Below, one piece after another: positions 53,901-62,854 of a stretch of 64,000 nt of DNA. Location: NCBI RefSeq assembly GCF_014268595.2, contig NZ_CP077091.1, positions 2,378,501 through 2,442,500 on the forward strand, in the 5' to 3' direction. Under the pieces are notes generated by a model. The model was given only the letters and a program-made list of their open reading frames with translations. It was not told where the DNA came from and searched no databases. The DNA is from Pseudomonas hamedanensis (lineage in GTDB: Bacteria; Pseudomonadota; Gammaproteobacteria; Pseudomonadales; Pseudomonadaceae). The stretch's first letter is position 1. Each line of letters opens with the position of its first letter. The position numbers were made by a program, and so were the translations under genes.

Positions 53901-54293
53901 TCAGGCAATCTGCGCCTTGGAGGCGACTTCATCAAATGTCACTTCATCCAGCGCATCCTCCTGCTCATCCAGCACCTGACGCGGATGGTCATTGCCGGGA
54001 ATGCTGCTGTCGATCAGGCTCAGCAGGCTGGAACCACGCGGCGTCAGAATGAAATTATTGCCGGTACTGCCCTCATGGTCCGGACGCGGCTCGATGTAGC
54101 CGCGCTCAAGCAAGAGCTTTTCATAATCACAGGCCAGGGTTTTCAAGTGGTCCAGATTGTCGATCGGCTCGCCAGCGCTGGCTTTCTCGGCCGCATGGTC
54201 CTCGGCATAAGCGCGTGGGGCGAAGCTGTGGCCAGCGCTGTTCTGCACTTCATGCAGCAAACGCTCAATCAAATCCCAGTTATAAGTCGTCAT
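53901..54293 (-). CDS. Small DUF2513-like winged-helix protein
   Basis: 130 aa from MTTYNWDLIERLLHEVQNSAG. The helix-rich first half, YEKLLLERGYIEPRPD and a beta-wing NNFILTPRGSSLLSLI resemble DUF2513-type winged-helix proteins. An acidic C-terminus follows. GGAGG lies 13 bp before the ATG. It is divergent from the DUF899 gene. Assignment is tentative. Confidence 0.6.
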   Translation of the reverse strand: MTTYNWDLIERLLHEVQNSAGHSFAPRAYAEDHAAEKASAGEPIDNLDHLKTLACDYEKLLLERGYIEPRPDHEGSTGNNFILTPRGSSLLSLIDSSIPGNDHPRQVLDEQEDALDEVTFDEVASKAQIA

Positions 54294-54468
54294 CCTGATC
54301 CAACCTCCGGTGCGGGTGATGTGTGCCGCGTTCAAAGGTTGTGACCGAAGCGCTGCGCAGCCGTTCAGCCGCATTTACGGCGTCCGACCGACCGACGGTG
54401 TGTCGATTCTTCGGTACGTTAAACGACTAGTCTGAAACAGCCGGTTTAACCCCGCAGGAGACATCGTC

Positions 54469-55212
54469 ATGAACGTTGAGAACCATCCGGTGGTAACACG
54501 CGAAGCCTGGCTCGCCGCCCGCCAGCAACACCTGGCCCACGAAAAAGCCTTCACCCGGGAGCGCGACCGCCTCAGCGCCGAGCGCCGCGCCCTGCCGTGG
54601 GTCAAGGTCGACAAGGATTACCATTTCCAGAGCGCGAGCGGCGAACTGAAACTCAACGACCTGTTCGGCAAGCACAGCCAGTTGATCATTTACCACTTCA
54701 TGTTCGCCAAAGATTGGCAGGAAGGTTGCCAGGGCTGCTCGTTCCTCAGTGATCACATCGACGGCGCCAATCAACATCTGGCCCACCACGATGTCGCGGT
54801 GGTGGCAGTGTCCCACGCGCCGTTTAACGAGTTTCAGGCATTCAAACAAAGGATGGGCTGGAAATTCGACTGGGTTTCGTCCGAGGGTTGCGACTTCAAT
54901 TACGACTTCGGCGTCTGCGCTCGGGCTGAAGACGTCGCGGAGGGAAAAGCCACGTACAACTACGAAAAAACCGACAGCGCCGAGGAAGAAATGCCGGGGC
55001 TGAGCGTGTTTTATCGAAACGACCAAGGCGAGATATTCCATACCTACTCCACTTACGCCCGAGGCCTGGACATGCTGGTCGGCGCTTACCACTACCTTGA
55101 TCTGACGCCCAAGGGCAGAAATGAGGACGAGATCATGGAATGGGTGCGGCATCATGATCGGTACGACGAAGCGATGAAGCCGGGCTGCTGTCATGGCGAG
55201 CAGCGTTCTTGA
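54469..55212 (+). CDS. DUF899 thioredoxin-like protein
   Basis: 247 aa with the DUF899 signature: TREAWLAARQQHLAHEKAFTRERDRLSAERRALPWVKV, FMFAKDWQEGCQGCSF with CQGC in place of the thioredoxin CxxC, and SVFYRNDQGEIFHTYSTYARGLDM. A C-terminal CC pair is present. Function is unproven. A CAGGAG precedes the ATG. Confidence 0.88.
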   Translation: MNVENHPVVTREAWLAARQQHLAHEKAFTRERDRLSAERRALPWVKVDKDYHFQSASGELKLNDLFGKHSQLIIYHFMFAKDWQEGCQGCSFLSDHIDGANQHLAHHDVAVVAVSHAPFNEFQAFKQRMGWKFDWVSSEGCDFNYDFGVCARAEDVAEGKATYNYEKTDSAEEEMPGLSVFYRNDQGEIFHTYSTYARGLDMLVGAYHYLDLTPKGRNEDEIMEWVRHHDRYDEAMKPGCCHGEQRS

Positions 55213-55335
55213 GCGTAATCTGTGACCGTAGGCTAGCCTGGCGTACTTCTGCGCCGAAAGCGCACGGCGAGTGGATTCACCAGGACTTTCGATTGTGCGA
55301 TGCTAGGTCATCGGGCCCATCGGGTGCCCGTCCGC

Positions 55336-55341
55336 TATAAT
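55336..55341 (+). promoter_or_regulatory. Possible -10 box of the yhfG-fic operon
   Basis: TATAAT lies 28 bp before the yhfG ATG; no clear -35 hexamer was found. Confidence 0.35.
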
Positions 55342-55368
55342 AGGCGCACCTGACATTGAGGGGGCAGG

Positions 55369-55539
55369 ATGGAAAAGCTCAGTTTAGAAACCAAGAAAGT
55401 TTGGTTCGCCAAGCATCGCAGAGCCAACTTCGCAGCTAGTTTGCGTCTGGAAGGTTTCGCTCCTTCGCCTTGCGATGGAGACATCAAACTTCCTACTCGG
55501 GAGGCTGCCTTGAAAGCCGTCCGGCACGTAAAACCTTGA
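55369..55539 (+). CDS. yhfG: YhfG-family antitoxin of Fic
   Basis: 56 aa: MEKLSLETKKVWFAKHRRAN and onward. It contains SLRLEG (24-29), which fits the class I Fic inhibitory motif [S/T]xxxE[G/N], with Glu28 as the residue expected to block ATP gamma-phosphate binding. AGGGGGCAGG precedes the ATG. Its stop (TGA) overlaps the TTG start of fic, so the two are translationally coupled. The role is to keep Fic AMPylation off by direct complex formation. Confidence 0.85.
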   Translation: MEKLSLETKKVWFAKHRRANFAASLRLEGFAPSPCDGDIKLPTREAALKAVRHVKP

Positions 55540-56147
55540 GTAATGATAAATACGGTGCTGACCAAGCCCCGGATTGCTATCCGGGGTCAGACGTACTCAT
55601 CAATCTGCTCGATTTACGCACTGCGGAGGATCTGGACGAAGCGGAACGCTATATCAACGAAGTAGCTGCCGCGAAGCTTGAATTCATTACCCCTCCGTAC
55701 AGTCTTGCTACGTTGAGGGACGTTCACCGCACCTTATTCGAAAAAGTTTATTCTTGGGCGGGTGAAATCCGCACGCTGGCGATCAGCAAAGGCAGCACCC
55801 GTTTTTGCAGCCCGGACTTCATTGAGCGCGAGGTCGAAAAAGAGTTTTCGAAAATGGCCGCTGCGGGCTGGTTCGAGGACTATTCTCGTGATCACCTCAT
55901 CCACACCGTGGCCGAGACGTATGGAAATATCAACGTTGCCCACCCGTTCAGAGAAGGTAACGGACGAACCCAGCGTATCGTCTTTGAGTACATTATTCTC
56001 AACGCAGGCTATTCAATCGATTGGCATTCAGTGGATCGCGAAGGATGGATTGATGCATGCATTCACTCCTTCTACGGAGTTGATCAACCTCTTATCGATA
56101 TCTTTGATCGCTGCATCGGCACTTCGCTAAGTGAGTTGGACTTCTGA
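55536..56147 (+). CDS. fic: Fic-family adenosine monophosphate-protein transferase
   Basis: 203 aa from a TTG in the yhfG stop region (LSNDKYGADQAPDCYPG; the first residue is Met in vivo). It holds a complete core motif HPFREGNGRTQR (136-147) with catalytic His136, and the flap region TLAISKGSTRFCSPDFIE. It would transfer AMP from ATP to a hydroxyl on a target protein; the target is unknown. The E. coli homologue, from memory, has a degenerate motif (HPFRVGSG), so this copy looks more likely to be active. A class I toxin is neutralised by the separate YhfG protein upstream. Confidence 0.88.
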   Translation: MSNDKYGADQAPDCYPGSDVLINLLDLRTAEDLDEAERYINEVAAAKLEFITPPYSLATLRDVHRTLFEKVYSWAGEIRTLAISKGSTRFCSPDFIEREVEKEFSKMAAAGWFEDYSRDHLIHTVAETYGNINVAHPFREGNGRTQRIVFEYIILNAGYSIDWHSVDREGWIDACIHSFYGVDQPLIDIFDRCIGTSLSELDF

Positions 56148-56237
56148 TCCAAATCCTCACTGCTAAGCACACTGAACTTTTCCCAGGCTTTAGCCCTCAA
56201 CCGGTTAACCCGCCTTAACCGGAACTGAGGCCTGCCC

Positions 56238-56513
56238 ATGAAAACCCTGATCAAGCTGTCCCTCGCCGCTACGCTCGCCTGTGCCCTGCCCGTCTGGGCC
56301 TGTACGCCCGAAGAGGCCGCGGTCAAACGTGAGCAACTGGCCAAGGAGGTTGCGAAACTCACCGAGCAAAATCCGGCCAAGGCCAAGGAAATCAACGCCG
56401 AGTTGCAGAAAATGAATCTGGGCACGGCCAGCGCCGATCTACCTGACAAGTGTCAGCTGATCGATAAGCGCTTGCAGGAACTGGGTTCGGCGGAGAAAAA
56501 AGCCGACAGTTGA
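56238..56513 (+). CDS. Small secreted helical protein (91 aa)
   Basis: Signal peptide MKTLIKLSLAATLACALPVWA, then a mature part with two Cys (ACTPEEA and DKCQLIDK) that could form a disulphide around a charged helix KREQLAKEVAKLTEQNPAKAKEINAELQKM. It is predicted to be periplasmic. I do not recognise a named family. A terminator follows directly. Confidence 0.75.
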   Translation: MKTLIKLSLAATLACALPVWACTPEEAAVKREQLAKEVAKLTEQNPAKAKEINAELQKMNLGTASADLPDKCQLIDKRLQELGSAEKKADS

Positions 56514-56518
56514 GACAT

Positions 56519-56547
56519 AAAAAAACCGGACAATGTCCGGTTTTTTT
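56519..56547. terminator. Bidirectional terminator
   Basis: CCGGACA-A-TGTCCGG flanked by seven A and seven T. It serves both the small secreted protein and the convergent DEAD helicase gene. Confidence 0.93.
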
Positions 56548-56564
56548 ATGCGCGATACTAAAGC

Positions 56565-57905
56565 TTACTCAGCCGCAGGCTCGGCCGGCTTGCGGCGCTT
56601 GAGCGGGGCCATGCCGTCGCTGCTCACCAGAGAATCCGGCTTTGGACGGTTGACGCTCTTGCGCTTGGTCGGCGTCTTGGCGGCGGTTTTCTTTTTGTCG
56701 CCCTTGGCGTCGGTCTTTTTCTTCTTCACGCCGACGGCTTTGCCCGAGGCCTTGACCTTTTTCGGCCCGCCGTAGGTGCCTTTGACTTCCTTGATCGTGC
56801 GGCGCTCGAAGCTCTGCTTCAAGTAGCGCTCGATGCTCGACATCAGGTTCCAGTCGCCGTGGCAGATCAGCGAGATCGCCAGGCCATCGTTGCCGGCGCG
56901 GCCGGTACGACCGATACGGTGTACGTACTCGTCGCCGCTGCGTGGCATGTCGAAGTTGATCACCATGTCCAGGCCATCGACGTCCAGACCACGGGCCGCA
57001 ACGTCAGTCGCGACGAGGATCTTCACGCCGCCCTGCTTCAGGCGATCGATCGCCAGTTTGCGATCCTTCTGGTCTTTCTCGCCGTGCAGCACGAACGCCT
57101 TGTATTCCTGAGCCACGAGACGGCCATAAATGCGGTCGGCCATGGCGCGGGTGTTGGTGAAGATGATGGCTTTCTGGTAGGTCTCGTTGGCCAGCAGCCA
57201 GTTCACAATCTGCTCTTTGTGCTGATTGTGGTCGGCGGTGATGATTTGCTGACGCGTCGTCGAGTTCAGTTGGCTGACCGCATTGAGCTGCAAGTGCTCA
57301 GGATTGTTCAGCACCTTGGCGATCATCTCGCGCAGGCCGGAACCGCCAGTGGTGGCGGAGAACAGCATGGTCTGCTGACGGTTCGGGCATTCGTCGACCA
57401 GACGTTGCACGTCTTCGGCGAAGCCCATGTCGAGCATGCGGTCGGCTTCGTCGAGTACCAGCACTTCGACTTCTTTGAGGTCGAGGTTGCCGGCGTTGAG
57501 TTGCTCGATCATCCGCCCCGGCGTACCGATGAGGATGTCCGGCACCTTGCGCAGCATCGCCGCCTGGACCTTGAAGTCTTCACCGCCGGTGATCAGGCCG
57601 GACTTGATGAAGGTGAACTGCGCGAAGCGCTCAACTTCCTTCAACGTCTGCTGGGCCAGTTCGCGGGTCGGCAGCAGGATCAGCGTCTTGATGCTGACGC
57701 GAATCTTCGCCGGCCCGATCAGACGATTGAGGATCGGCAGAACGAAAGCGGCAGTCTTGCCGCTACCGGTTTGCGCCGTCACCCGCAAATCACGCCCTTG
57801 GAGCGCCAGCGGAATGGCCGCGGCTTGCACAGGCGTTGGCTCGACAAATTTCAGCTCGGCCACGGCTTTAAGCAGGCGTTCGTGCAGGGCGAATTGGGAA
57901 AACAC
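56565..57905 (-). CDS. SrmB/RhlE-like DEAD-box RNA helicase
   Basis: 446 aa from a GTG start (MFSQFALHERLLKAVAELKF) with GAGGTA upstream. Motifs in order are Q motif PTPVQAAAIPLAL, AQTGSGKT, PTRELAQQ, GTPGRM, DEAD in VLDEADRMLDMGF, SAT, and HRIGRTGRAG. A Lys-rich C-terminal tail (KKKKTDAKGDKKKTAAK) suits rRNA binding. It is an ATP-dependent RNA unwinder, probably in ribosome assembly or cold adaptation. The open frame continues 627 bp upstream into the divergent channel gene, but that part is not helicase. Confidence 0.9.
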   Translation of the reverse strand: MFSQFALHERLLKAVAELKFVEPTPVQAAAIPLALQGRDLRVTAQTGSGKTAAFVLPILNRLIGPAKIRVSIKTLILLPTRELAQQTLKEVERFAQFTFIKSGLITGGEDFKVQAAMLRKVPDILIGTPGRMIEQLNAGNLDLKEVEVLVLDEADRMLDMGFAEDVQRLVDECPNRQQTMLFSATTGGSGLREMIAKVLNNPEHLQLNAVSQLNSTTRQQIITADHNQHKEQIVNWLLANETYQKAIIFTNTRAMADRIYGRLVAQEYKAFVLHGEKDQKDRKLAIDRLKQGGVKILVATDVAARGLDVDGLDMVINFDMPRSGDEYVHRIGRTGRAGNDGLAISLICHGDWNLMSSIERYLKQSFERRTIKEVKGTYGGPKKVKASGKAVGVKKKKTDAKGDKKKTAAKTPTKRKSVNRPKPDSLVSSDGMAPLKRRKPAEPAAE

Positions 57906-58097
57906 GGGTGCTACCTCGAAGATATGCAAAAAAACAGCTGCATAGATTACCGGTTTCGAGCACTCAGGCCGAGTTTCTTTGTGCAAACGGTGACAATCAG
58001 TGGTTTTTTTGTTGCCCGTTTTGTCGCCGACCGCAATACGCAGCGTCTTAAATGCTCTAATTGCCCCTCGCGTCTTTATAGAAGAAACGTTTCGCTT

Positions 58098-59396
58098 ATG
58101 GATATCAAACAGCTCTGGCTCAACGCCCAGGACCTCTGGGGCACCCTTGAACAGCATCCGCTCTTGCAGTCGGGACTGGCGCTGATGGTGCTGCTGGTGA
58201 TCGCGCTCGTGCTCGGACGAGTGGCGCGCTACCTGATCCTGCACGCCAGCCGCATGCTCGGTCGCCAGCCAGCCCTGCACTGGATCAATGACTTCCGGCA
58301 CAACAAGGTGTTTCAGCGCCTGGCGCAGATGACGCCATCGCTGGTGATCCAGTTCGGCCTGCATCTGGTGCCGGAACTGAGCAAAACCTCGATGAATTTT
58401 CTCGGCAACGTGGCGCTGGCGTTCACCATTCTTTTCCTGCTGCTGGCGATCAGCGCCCTGCTCAATGCCTTGCTCGACATCTATGCGCGCACCGAACACG
58501 CCCGCACGCGCTCGATCAAAGGCTATGTTCAACTGGCAAAAATGGTCTTGTACGTGTTCGGCGCGATCATCATTGTCGCCACCCTGATCGACCGTTCGCC
58601 GCTGTTGCTGCTGTCGGGTCTGGGTGCAATGTCGGCGGTGATCCTGTTGGTCTACAAGGACACGTTGCTGTCATTCGTCGCCAGCGTGCAGTTGACCAGC
58701 AACGACATGCTGCGCGTTGGCGACTGGATCGAGATGCCGCAGGTCGGCGCCGATGGCGACGTGGTCGATATCACCCTGCACACGGTCAAGGTGCAGAATT
58801 TCGACAAGACCATCGTCTCGATCCCGACCTGGCGCCTGATGTCCGAGTCGTTCAAGAACTGGCGCGGCATGCAGCAATCCGGCGGACGACGGATCAAGCG
58901 CAGCCTGTTCATCGATGCCAGCGGCGTGCGTTTCATCCGCGATGACGAAGAAGAAAAGCTCTCGCAAGTGCACCTGCTGACCGACTACATGAGTCGCAAG
59001 AAAGCCGAGCTCAAGGCGTGGAACGAGGCCCAAGGCAATGTCGCGGCGATGTCGGCCAACCGTCGGCGCATGACCAATGTCGGCACCTTTCGCGCTTATG
59101 CGCTGGCGTACCTGAAGAGTCATCCGGAAATTCAGCCGAACATGACCTGCATGGTTCGCCAGATGCAAACCACCGCGCAGGGCATTCCGCTGGAAATCTA
59201 CTGCTTCACCCGCACCACCGTGTGGGCCGATTACGAGCGGATTCAGGGGGATATTTTTGATTATCTGCTGGCGGTGCTGCCGGAGTTCGGACTGAGTCTG
59301 TATCAACAGCCCAGTGGCGGGGACTTGCGCGCGGGGTTATTGCCGGCGGTGTTGGGCTCGGCGAGCATTCCGGAGCCTGAAAAACACGTTATGTAA
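58098..59396 (+). CDS. YbdG/MscS-superfamily mechanosensitive channel
   Basis: 432 aa. Five N-terminal helices lead into the MscS pore helix and beta domain: LLLSGLGAMSAVILLVYKDTLLSFVASVQLTSNDMLRVGDWIEMP, then GDVVDITLHTVKVQNFDKTIVSIPTWRLMSESFKNWRGM. The insertion MSRKKAELKAWNEAQGNVAAMSANRRRMTNVGTFRAY is characteristic of YbdG (MscM). It is an inner-membrane tension-gated channel with a small conductance. The frame extends far upstream through the helicase, but ATG 58098 fits the family N-terminus. Confidence 0.9.
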   Translation: MDIKQLWLNAQDLWGTLEQHPLLQSGLALMVLLVIALVLGRVARYLILHASRMLGRQPALHWINDFRHNKVFQRLAQMTPSLVIQFGLHLVPELSKTSMNFLGNVALAFTILFLLLAISALLNALLDIYARTEHARTRSIKGYVQLAKMVLYVFGAIIIVATLIDRSPLLLLSGLGAMSAVILLVYKDTLLSFVASVQLTSNDMLRVGDWIEMPQVGADGDVVDITLHTVKVQNFDKTIVSIPTWRLMSESFKNWRGMQQSGGRRIKRSLFIDASGVRFIRDDEEEKLSQVHLLTDYMSRKKAELKAWNEAQGNVAAMSANRRRMTNVGTFRAYALAYLKSHPEIQPNMTCMVRQMQTTAQGIPLEIYCFTRTTVWADYERIQGDIFDYLLAVLPEFGLSLYQQPSGGDLRAGLLPAVLGSASIPEPEKHVM

Positions 59397-59412
59397 CCCT
59401 GCAAATCGAAAC

Positions 59413-59502
59413 TGTGGGAGCGGGCTTGCTCGCGAAAGCGCAGTGTCATTCAACAAAGAGATTGACTGACCTGACGCCTTCGCGAGCAAGCCCGCTCCCA
59501 CA
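59413..59502. repeat. REP pair (REPIN)
   Basis: TGTGGGAGCGGGCTTGCTCGC with an inverted copy, between the convergent channel and permease genes. Confidence 0.92.
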
Positions 59503-59523
59503 TTGGTATTTGTGAATCAGCGG

Positions 59524-60390
59524 TTACGCGGTGGCCGCGGATTTTCGAATCCCCAACCGGCTGATCCACACAGCGGCGAGGATCACACTGCCGCCGAGGA
59601 ACAACCGCCCCAGTTCCTCATGCTGATTCCAGATCAGCAAATTCAACAACAACCCCACCGGCACATGCAGGTTGTTCATCACCGCCAGGGTGCCGCCATT
59701 GACCATGCACGCGCCCTTGTTCCACCAGTACAGGCCCAATGCCGTCGAAACCAGCCCCAGGAACAGCAACACCGCCCATTGCAGTGGCGCCTCTGGTAGA
59801 AAGTTCGACTTGCCGAACAGCAGAAACGCCGGCAGTACCACCATCAATGCGCCCAGGTAGAAATAACCGAAGCGGCGGTAATGCGGCAGATCACTCGGGT
59901 GTTTCGCCACCAGATGCTTGTACAGCACCTGTCCGGCGGCGTAGGTGAAGTTAGCCAGTTGCAGCAGCAGGAAGCCCATAAAGAAGTCCGGACTGATGCT
60001 GTCGAAACGAATCACCGCCGCGCCACCGACTGCCACCAGCGCGGCGATCAACGCCCACGGGTTGAAGCGGCGGTTCAGCGCGTCTTCGATCAACGTCACG
60101 TGCAACGGCGTGAGAATGGTAAACAGCAACACCTCCGGTACGGTCAGCACGCGGAAGCTCAGATACAGACAGACGTAAGTCACGCCGAACTGCAAGGCGC
60201 CGATCAGCAGCATGCCACGCATGAACGCCGGCTCCACCGAACGCCAACGTGTCAACGGAATAAACATCAACCCGGCCAGCACCACACGCACCAGCACCGC
60301 AAAGTAACTGTCGACGTGACCGGCGAGGTATTCGCCGATCAGACTGAAAGAGAACGCCTGGATCAGCGTGACAAAAAGTAGATAGCCCAT
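59524..60390 (-). CDS. YigM-family biotin permease (DMT fold)
   Basis: 288 aa, ten helices. It opens with FSFSLIGEYLAGHVDSYFAVLVRVVLAGLMFIPLTR, which closely follows E. coli YigM as I remember it. TVPEVLLFTILTPLHVTLIEDALNRR and LAVMNNLHVPVGLLLNLLIWNQ also agree. YigM imports biotin; the annotation as carboxylate/amino-acid/amine transporter used for relatives is the alternative. Confidence 0.85.
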   Translation of the reverse strand: MGYLLFVTLIQAFSFSLIGEYLAGHVDSYFAVLVRVVLAGLMFIPLTRWRSVEPAFMRGMLLIGALQFGVTYVCLYLSFRVLTVPEVLLFTILTPLHVTLIEDALNRRFNPWALIAALVAVGGAAVIRFDSISPDFFMGFLLLQLANFTYAAGQVLYKHLVAKHPSDLPHYRRFGYFYLGALMVVLPAFLLFGKSNFLPEAPLQWAVLLFLGLVSTALGLYWWNKGACMVNGGTLAVMNNLHVPVGLLLNLLIWNQHEELGRLFLGGSVILAAVWISRLGIRKSAATA

Positions 60391-60468
60391 ACTCGCCTCG
60401 AAAATCGAATGGCGGCGACGATAGCGGTTTTTGCGCCAGACCGCGAACCCACTGACAACACAATCCCC

Positions 60469-60557
60469 TGTAGGAGTGAGCCTGCTCGCGATGGCGGTGT
60501 TTCAGTCAAAACTGATGCGTCTGAACGACCGCTATCGCGAACAGGCTCACTCCTACA
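60469..60557. repeat. REP pair (REPIN)
   Basis: TGTAGGAGTGAGCCTGCTCGC with an inverted copy that has one change (CGCGAACAGG), between the yigM-like and azoR regions. Confidence 0.9.
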
Positions 60558-60589
60558 AGGAAATCTATCCTGCTCATCAAATCGCAGAC

Positions 60590-60628
60590 AAAAAAAAGCC
60601 CGATCTCGCTAAAGCGTTCAATCGGGCT
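60590..60628 (-). terminator. Rho-independent terminator downstream of azoR
   Basis: On the minus strand, AGCCCGAT ... ATCGGGCT is followed by eight T, about 105 bp after the azoR stop. Confidence 0.8.
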
Positions 60629-60734
60629 ACAGCACTCAGGAGCAAAGTGCAAAGGGAGGTTCGATGCGCGTAGAGCCTTGAAGGGGTTGCGCCAGATCAC
60701 TAGACCATCCAGCGATTATCTGGCGATTAACCGA

Positions 60735-61334
60735 TCAAGCGACCTGAGACAATTTGGCGTTGGCCTGATTCAGCCCCCTCTCCTGGAAGTCACCGCCCAG
60801 GTTCATGCCCTCGGCATGGATAAAGGTCACGTCATGGATACCAATGAACCCCATGACCTGACGCAAATACGGTTCCTGATGATCCGCCGGACCACCGGCA
60901 TACACACCACCGCGGGCGGTCAACACAAAGGCACGCTTGCCGTTGAGCAGGCCTTGCGGGCCGGTTTCGGTGTATTTGAACGTCACGCCCGCACGCAGCA
61001 CATGATCGAGCCAGGCCTTGAGGGTGCTCGGGATCGCAAAGTTGTACATCGGCGCAGCCATGACCAGCACATCGGCGGCGAGCAATTCATCGGTCAAGGC
61101 GTTGGAGCGATCCAGCGAGGATTGCTCGGCGTCGTTACGCTGCTCGGCGGGTTTCATCCAGCCACCCAGCAAGTTGCTGTCCAGATGCGGCACCGGGTTC
61201 ACGGCGAGGTCACGCACGGTGATCTGATCGGCAGGGTGCGCGGCTTTCCATTGAGCGATGAAGGTCTGGGTCAGTTGACGGGAAACCGAGTCTTGCTGGC
61301 GGGCGCTGCTTTCGATGATCAGAACGCGGGACAT
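60735..61334 (-). CDS. azoR: FMN-dependent NADH-azoreductase
   Basis: 199 aa from MSRVLIIESSARQQDSVSRQL. Flavodoxin-like fold with the AzoR FMN contacts APMYNFAIPSTLKAWLDHVLRAGVTFKYTETGPQGLL and TARGGVY. It reduces quinones and azo compounds with NADH in the cytoplasm. GGAGG lies 10 bp before the ATG. The frame extends upstream to 61508 but the family start is here. Confidence 0.93.
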   Translation of the reverse strand: MSRVLIIESSARQQDSVSRQLTQTFIAQWKAAHPADQITVRDLAVNPVPHLDSNLLGGWMKPAEQRNDAEQSSLDRSNALTDELLAADVLVMAAPMYNFAIPSTLKAWLDHVLRAGVTFKYTETGPQGLLNGKRAFVLTARGGVYAGGPADHQEPYLRQVMGFIGIHDVTFIHAEGMNLGGDFQERGLNQANAKLSQVA

Positions 61335-61463
61335 GGTGTGTAGCCTCCATCCGAGAATGTTGTAAGTCGATGGAGTGAAGGTTAAACAGCGTTGAATCGA
61401 TAAAAAAGCGCAAATATCCGCTGTAACCCATCGATAAATTCGTTTATAAGCTAACGCATACCC

Positions 61464-61554
61464 TTGTAGGAGTGAGCCTGCTCGCGATAGCAGTGTGTCA
61501 GGCAACATTGATGTACCTGATACACCGCTATCGCGAGCAGGCTCACTCCTACAA
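61464..61554. repeat. REP pair (REPIN)
   Basis: TTGTAGGAGTGAGCCTGCTCG with its inverted copy, upstream of azoR and directly after the small secreted protein gene. Confidence 0.92.
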
Positions 61555-61566
61555 ATGGAAAACCGC

Positions 61567-61881
61567 TTATTTCGGGGTGCAGGTCAGTTTGATGCGCAGC
61601 TTGATGATCTCGCGGGTGAACTTGGCCGTGGCGTTTTTATGTTTGCCGGCCGGTACGTCGATGCTGCGCGTGCGCGGTGCTTCCGGACCGTTGCTGAACA
61701 CTGCCCGGCAGGTCGCGTCGACGTCCCCGTAGTTGGCCACCCGGATCGAGCCGATGTCGTTGTCGGTATCGAAAGTCTCGTAGTCGATCTTCATGCCGTT
61801 GAGATCCTTCTGCACATCGATCGGATAGGCAAACGCGGTCAACGGCAGCAGCGCCAGCAGCACACAACAGAATTTTTTCAT
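61567..61881 (-). CDS. Small secreted protein (104 aa)
   Basis: Signal peptide MKKFCCVLLALLPLTAFA, mature beta-rich protein with two Cys (ATCRAVF and KLTCTPK). A PAGKHKNATAKF segment suggests an Ig-like fold. Pseudomonas relatives are sometimes mis-named 3-phosphoglycerate kinase; no kinase motif is present. The role is unknown; the location is probably periplasmic. Confidence 0.78.
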   Translation of the reverse strand: MKKFCCVLLALLPLTAFAYPIDVQKDLNGMKIDYETFDTDNDIGSIRVANYGDVDATCRAVFSNGPEAPRTRSIDVPAGKHKNATAKFTREIIKLRIKLTCTPK

Positions 61882-61930
61882 TCGGCAGTCTCCATGAGGG
61901 ACGGCCAGCTTAGGACAAGAGGAGCTATTG

Positions 61931-62854
61931 ATGAAAGCGCCCCGCGTAACCCTTGATCAGTGGCGAACATTGCAGGCCGTGGTCGACCACGGCGGATTCG
62001 CCCAGGCCGCCGAGGCCCTGCATCGTTCGCAGTCGTCGGTGAGCTACACCGTGGCGCGCATGCAGGACCAGCTCGGCGTGCCGCTGCTGCGCATCGACGG
62101 GCGCAAAGCCGTGCTCACCGAAGCCGGCGGCGTGCTGCTTCGGCGCTCGCGCCAACTGGTGAAACAGGCCAGCCAACTGGAGGACCTCGCCCATCACATG
62201 GAGCAAGGCTGGGAAGCGGAAGTGCGACTGGTGGTCGATGCGGCCTATCCGAGCGCCCGCCTCGTCCGCGCGCTGACCGCGTTTATGCCGCAAAGCCGTG
62301 GCTGCCGCGTGCGTCTGCGCGAAGAAGTCCTGTCGGGCGTGGAGGAAGTATTGCTCGAAGGCGTCGCCGATCTGGCGATCACCGGGCTGAGCATTCCCGG
62401 TTATCTCGGCGCCGAGTTGTGCGATGTCGAATTCATCGCCGTCGCCCACCCGGAACACTCACTGCACCGGCTCAACCGCGAGCTGAGCTTCCAGGACCTG
62501 GAAAACCAGATGCAAGTGGTGATTCGCGACTCCGGCCGCCAGCAGCCACGGGACGTCGGCTGGCTCGGCGCGGAGCAGCGCTGGACGGTCGGCAGCCTGG
62601 CCACGGCGGCCACCTTCGTCAGCAACGGCCTGGGCTTCGCCTGGCTGCCGCGCCACATGATCGAACGGGAATTGAAAGAAGGTTCGCTCAAGCTGCTACC
62701 GTTGGATCAGGGTCGCAGCCGCAACTCCAACTTCTACCTGTACACGAACAAGGAAAAACCCCTGGGCCCGGCCACGCAAATCCTCATCGAGTTGTTGCGC
62801 ACCTTCGACACCTTGCCGCTGGACGCACCGTTCGCCGCCCCCGAACAAGCCTGA
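61931..62854 (+). CDS. LysR-family transcriptional regulator
   Basis: 307 aa. HTH FAQAAEALHRSQSSVSYTVARMQDQLGVPLLRI, then an effector domain (EVRLVVDAAYPSARLVRALTAFMPQS, DLAITGLSIPGYLGAELCD). GGAG lies 6 bp before ATG 61931. It starts 14 bp before the alpha/beta hydrolase gene ends its spacer, so both are probably one unit with the hydrolase. The target is unknown. Confidence 0.88.
   Translation: MKAPRVTLDQWRTLQAVVDHGGFAQAAEALHRSQSSVSYTVARMQDQLGVPLLRIDGRKAVLTEAGGVLLRRSRQLVKQASQLEDLAHHMEQGWEAEVRLVVDAAYPSARLVRALTAFMPQSRGCRVRLREEVLSGVEEVLLEGVADLAITGLSIPGYLGAELCDVEFIAVAHPEHSLHRLNRELSFQDLENQMQVVIRDSGRQQPRDVGWLGAEQRWTVGSLATAATFVSNGLGFAWLPRHMIERELKEGSLKLLPLDQGRSRNSNFYLYTNKEKPLGPATQILIELLRTFDTLPLDAPFAAPEQA

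Noticed and set aside
57906..58532. Upstream extension of the DEAD helicase
   Set aside because: It runs antisense through the YbdG-like gene and carries no helicase or conserved N-terminal sequence; the GTG with GAGGTA is preferred.
3264..61554. Repeated palindromes as a CRISPR array
   Set aside because: The repeats are scattered singly or in inverted pairs kilobases apart, without regular spacers or cas genes.
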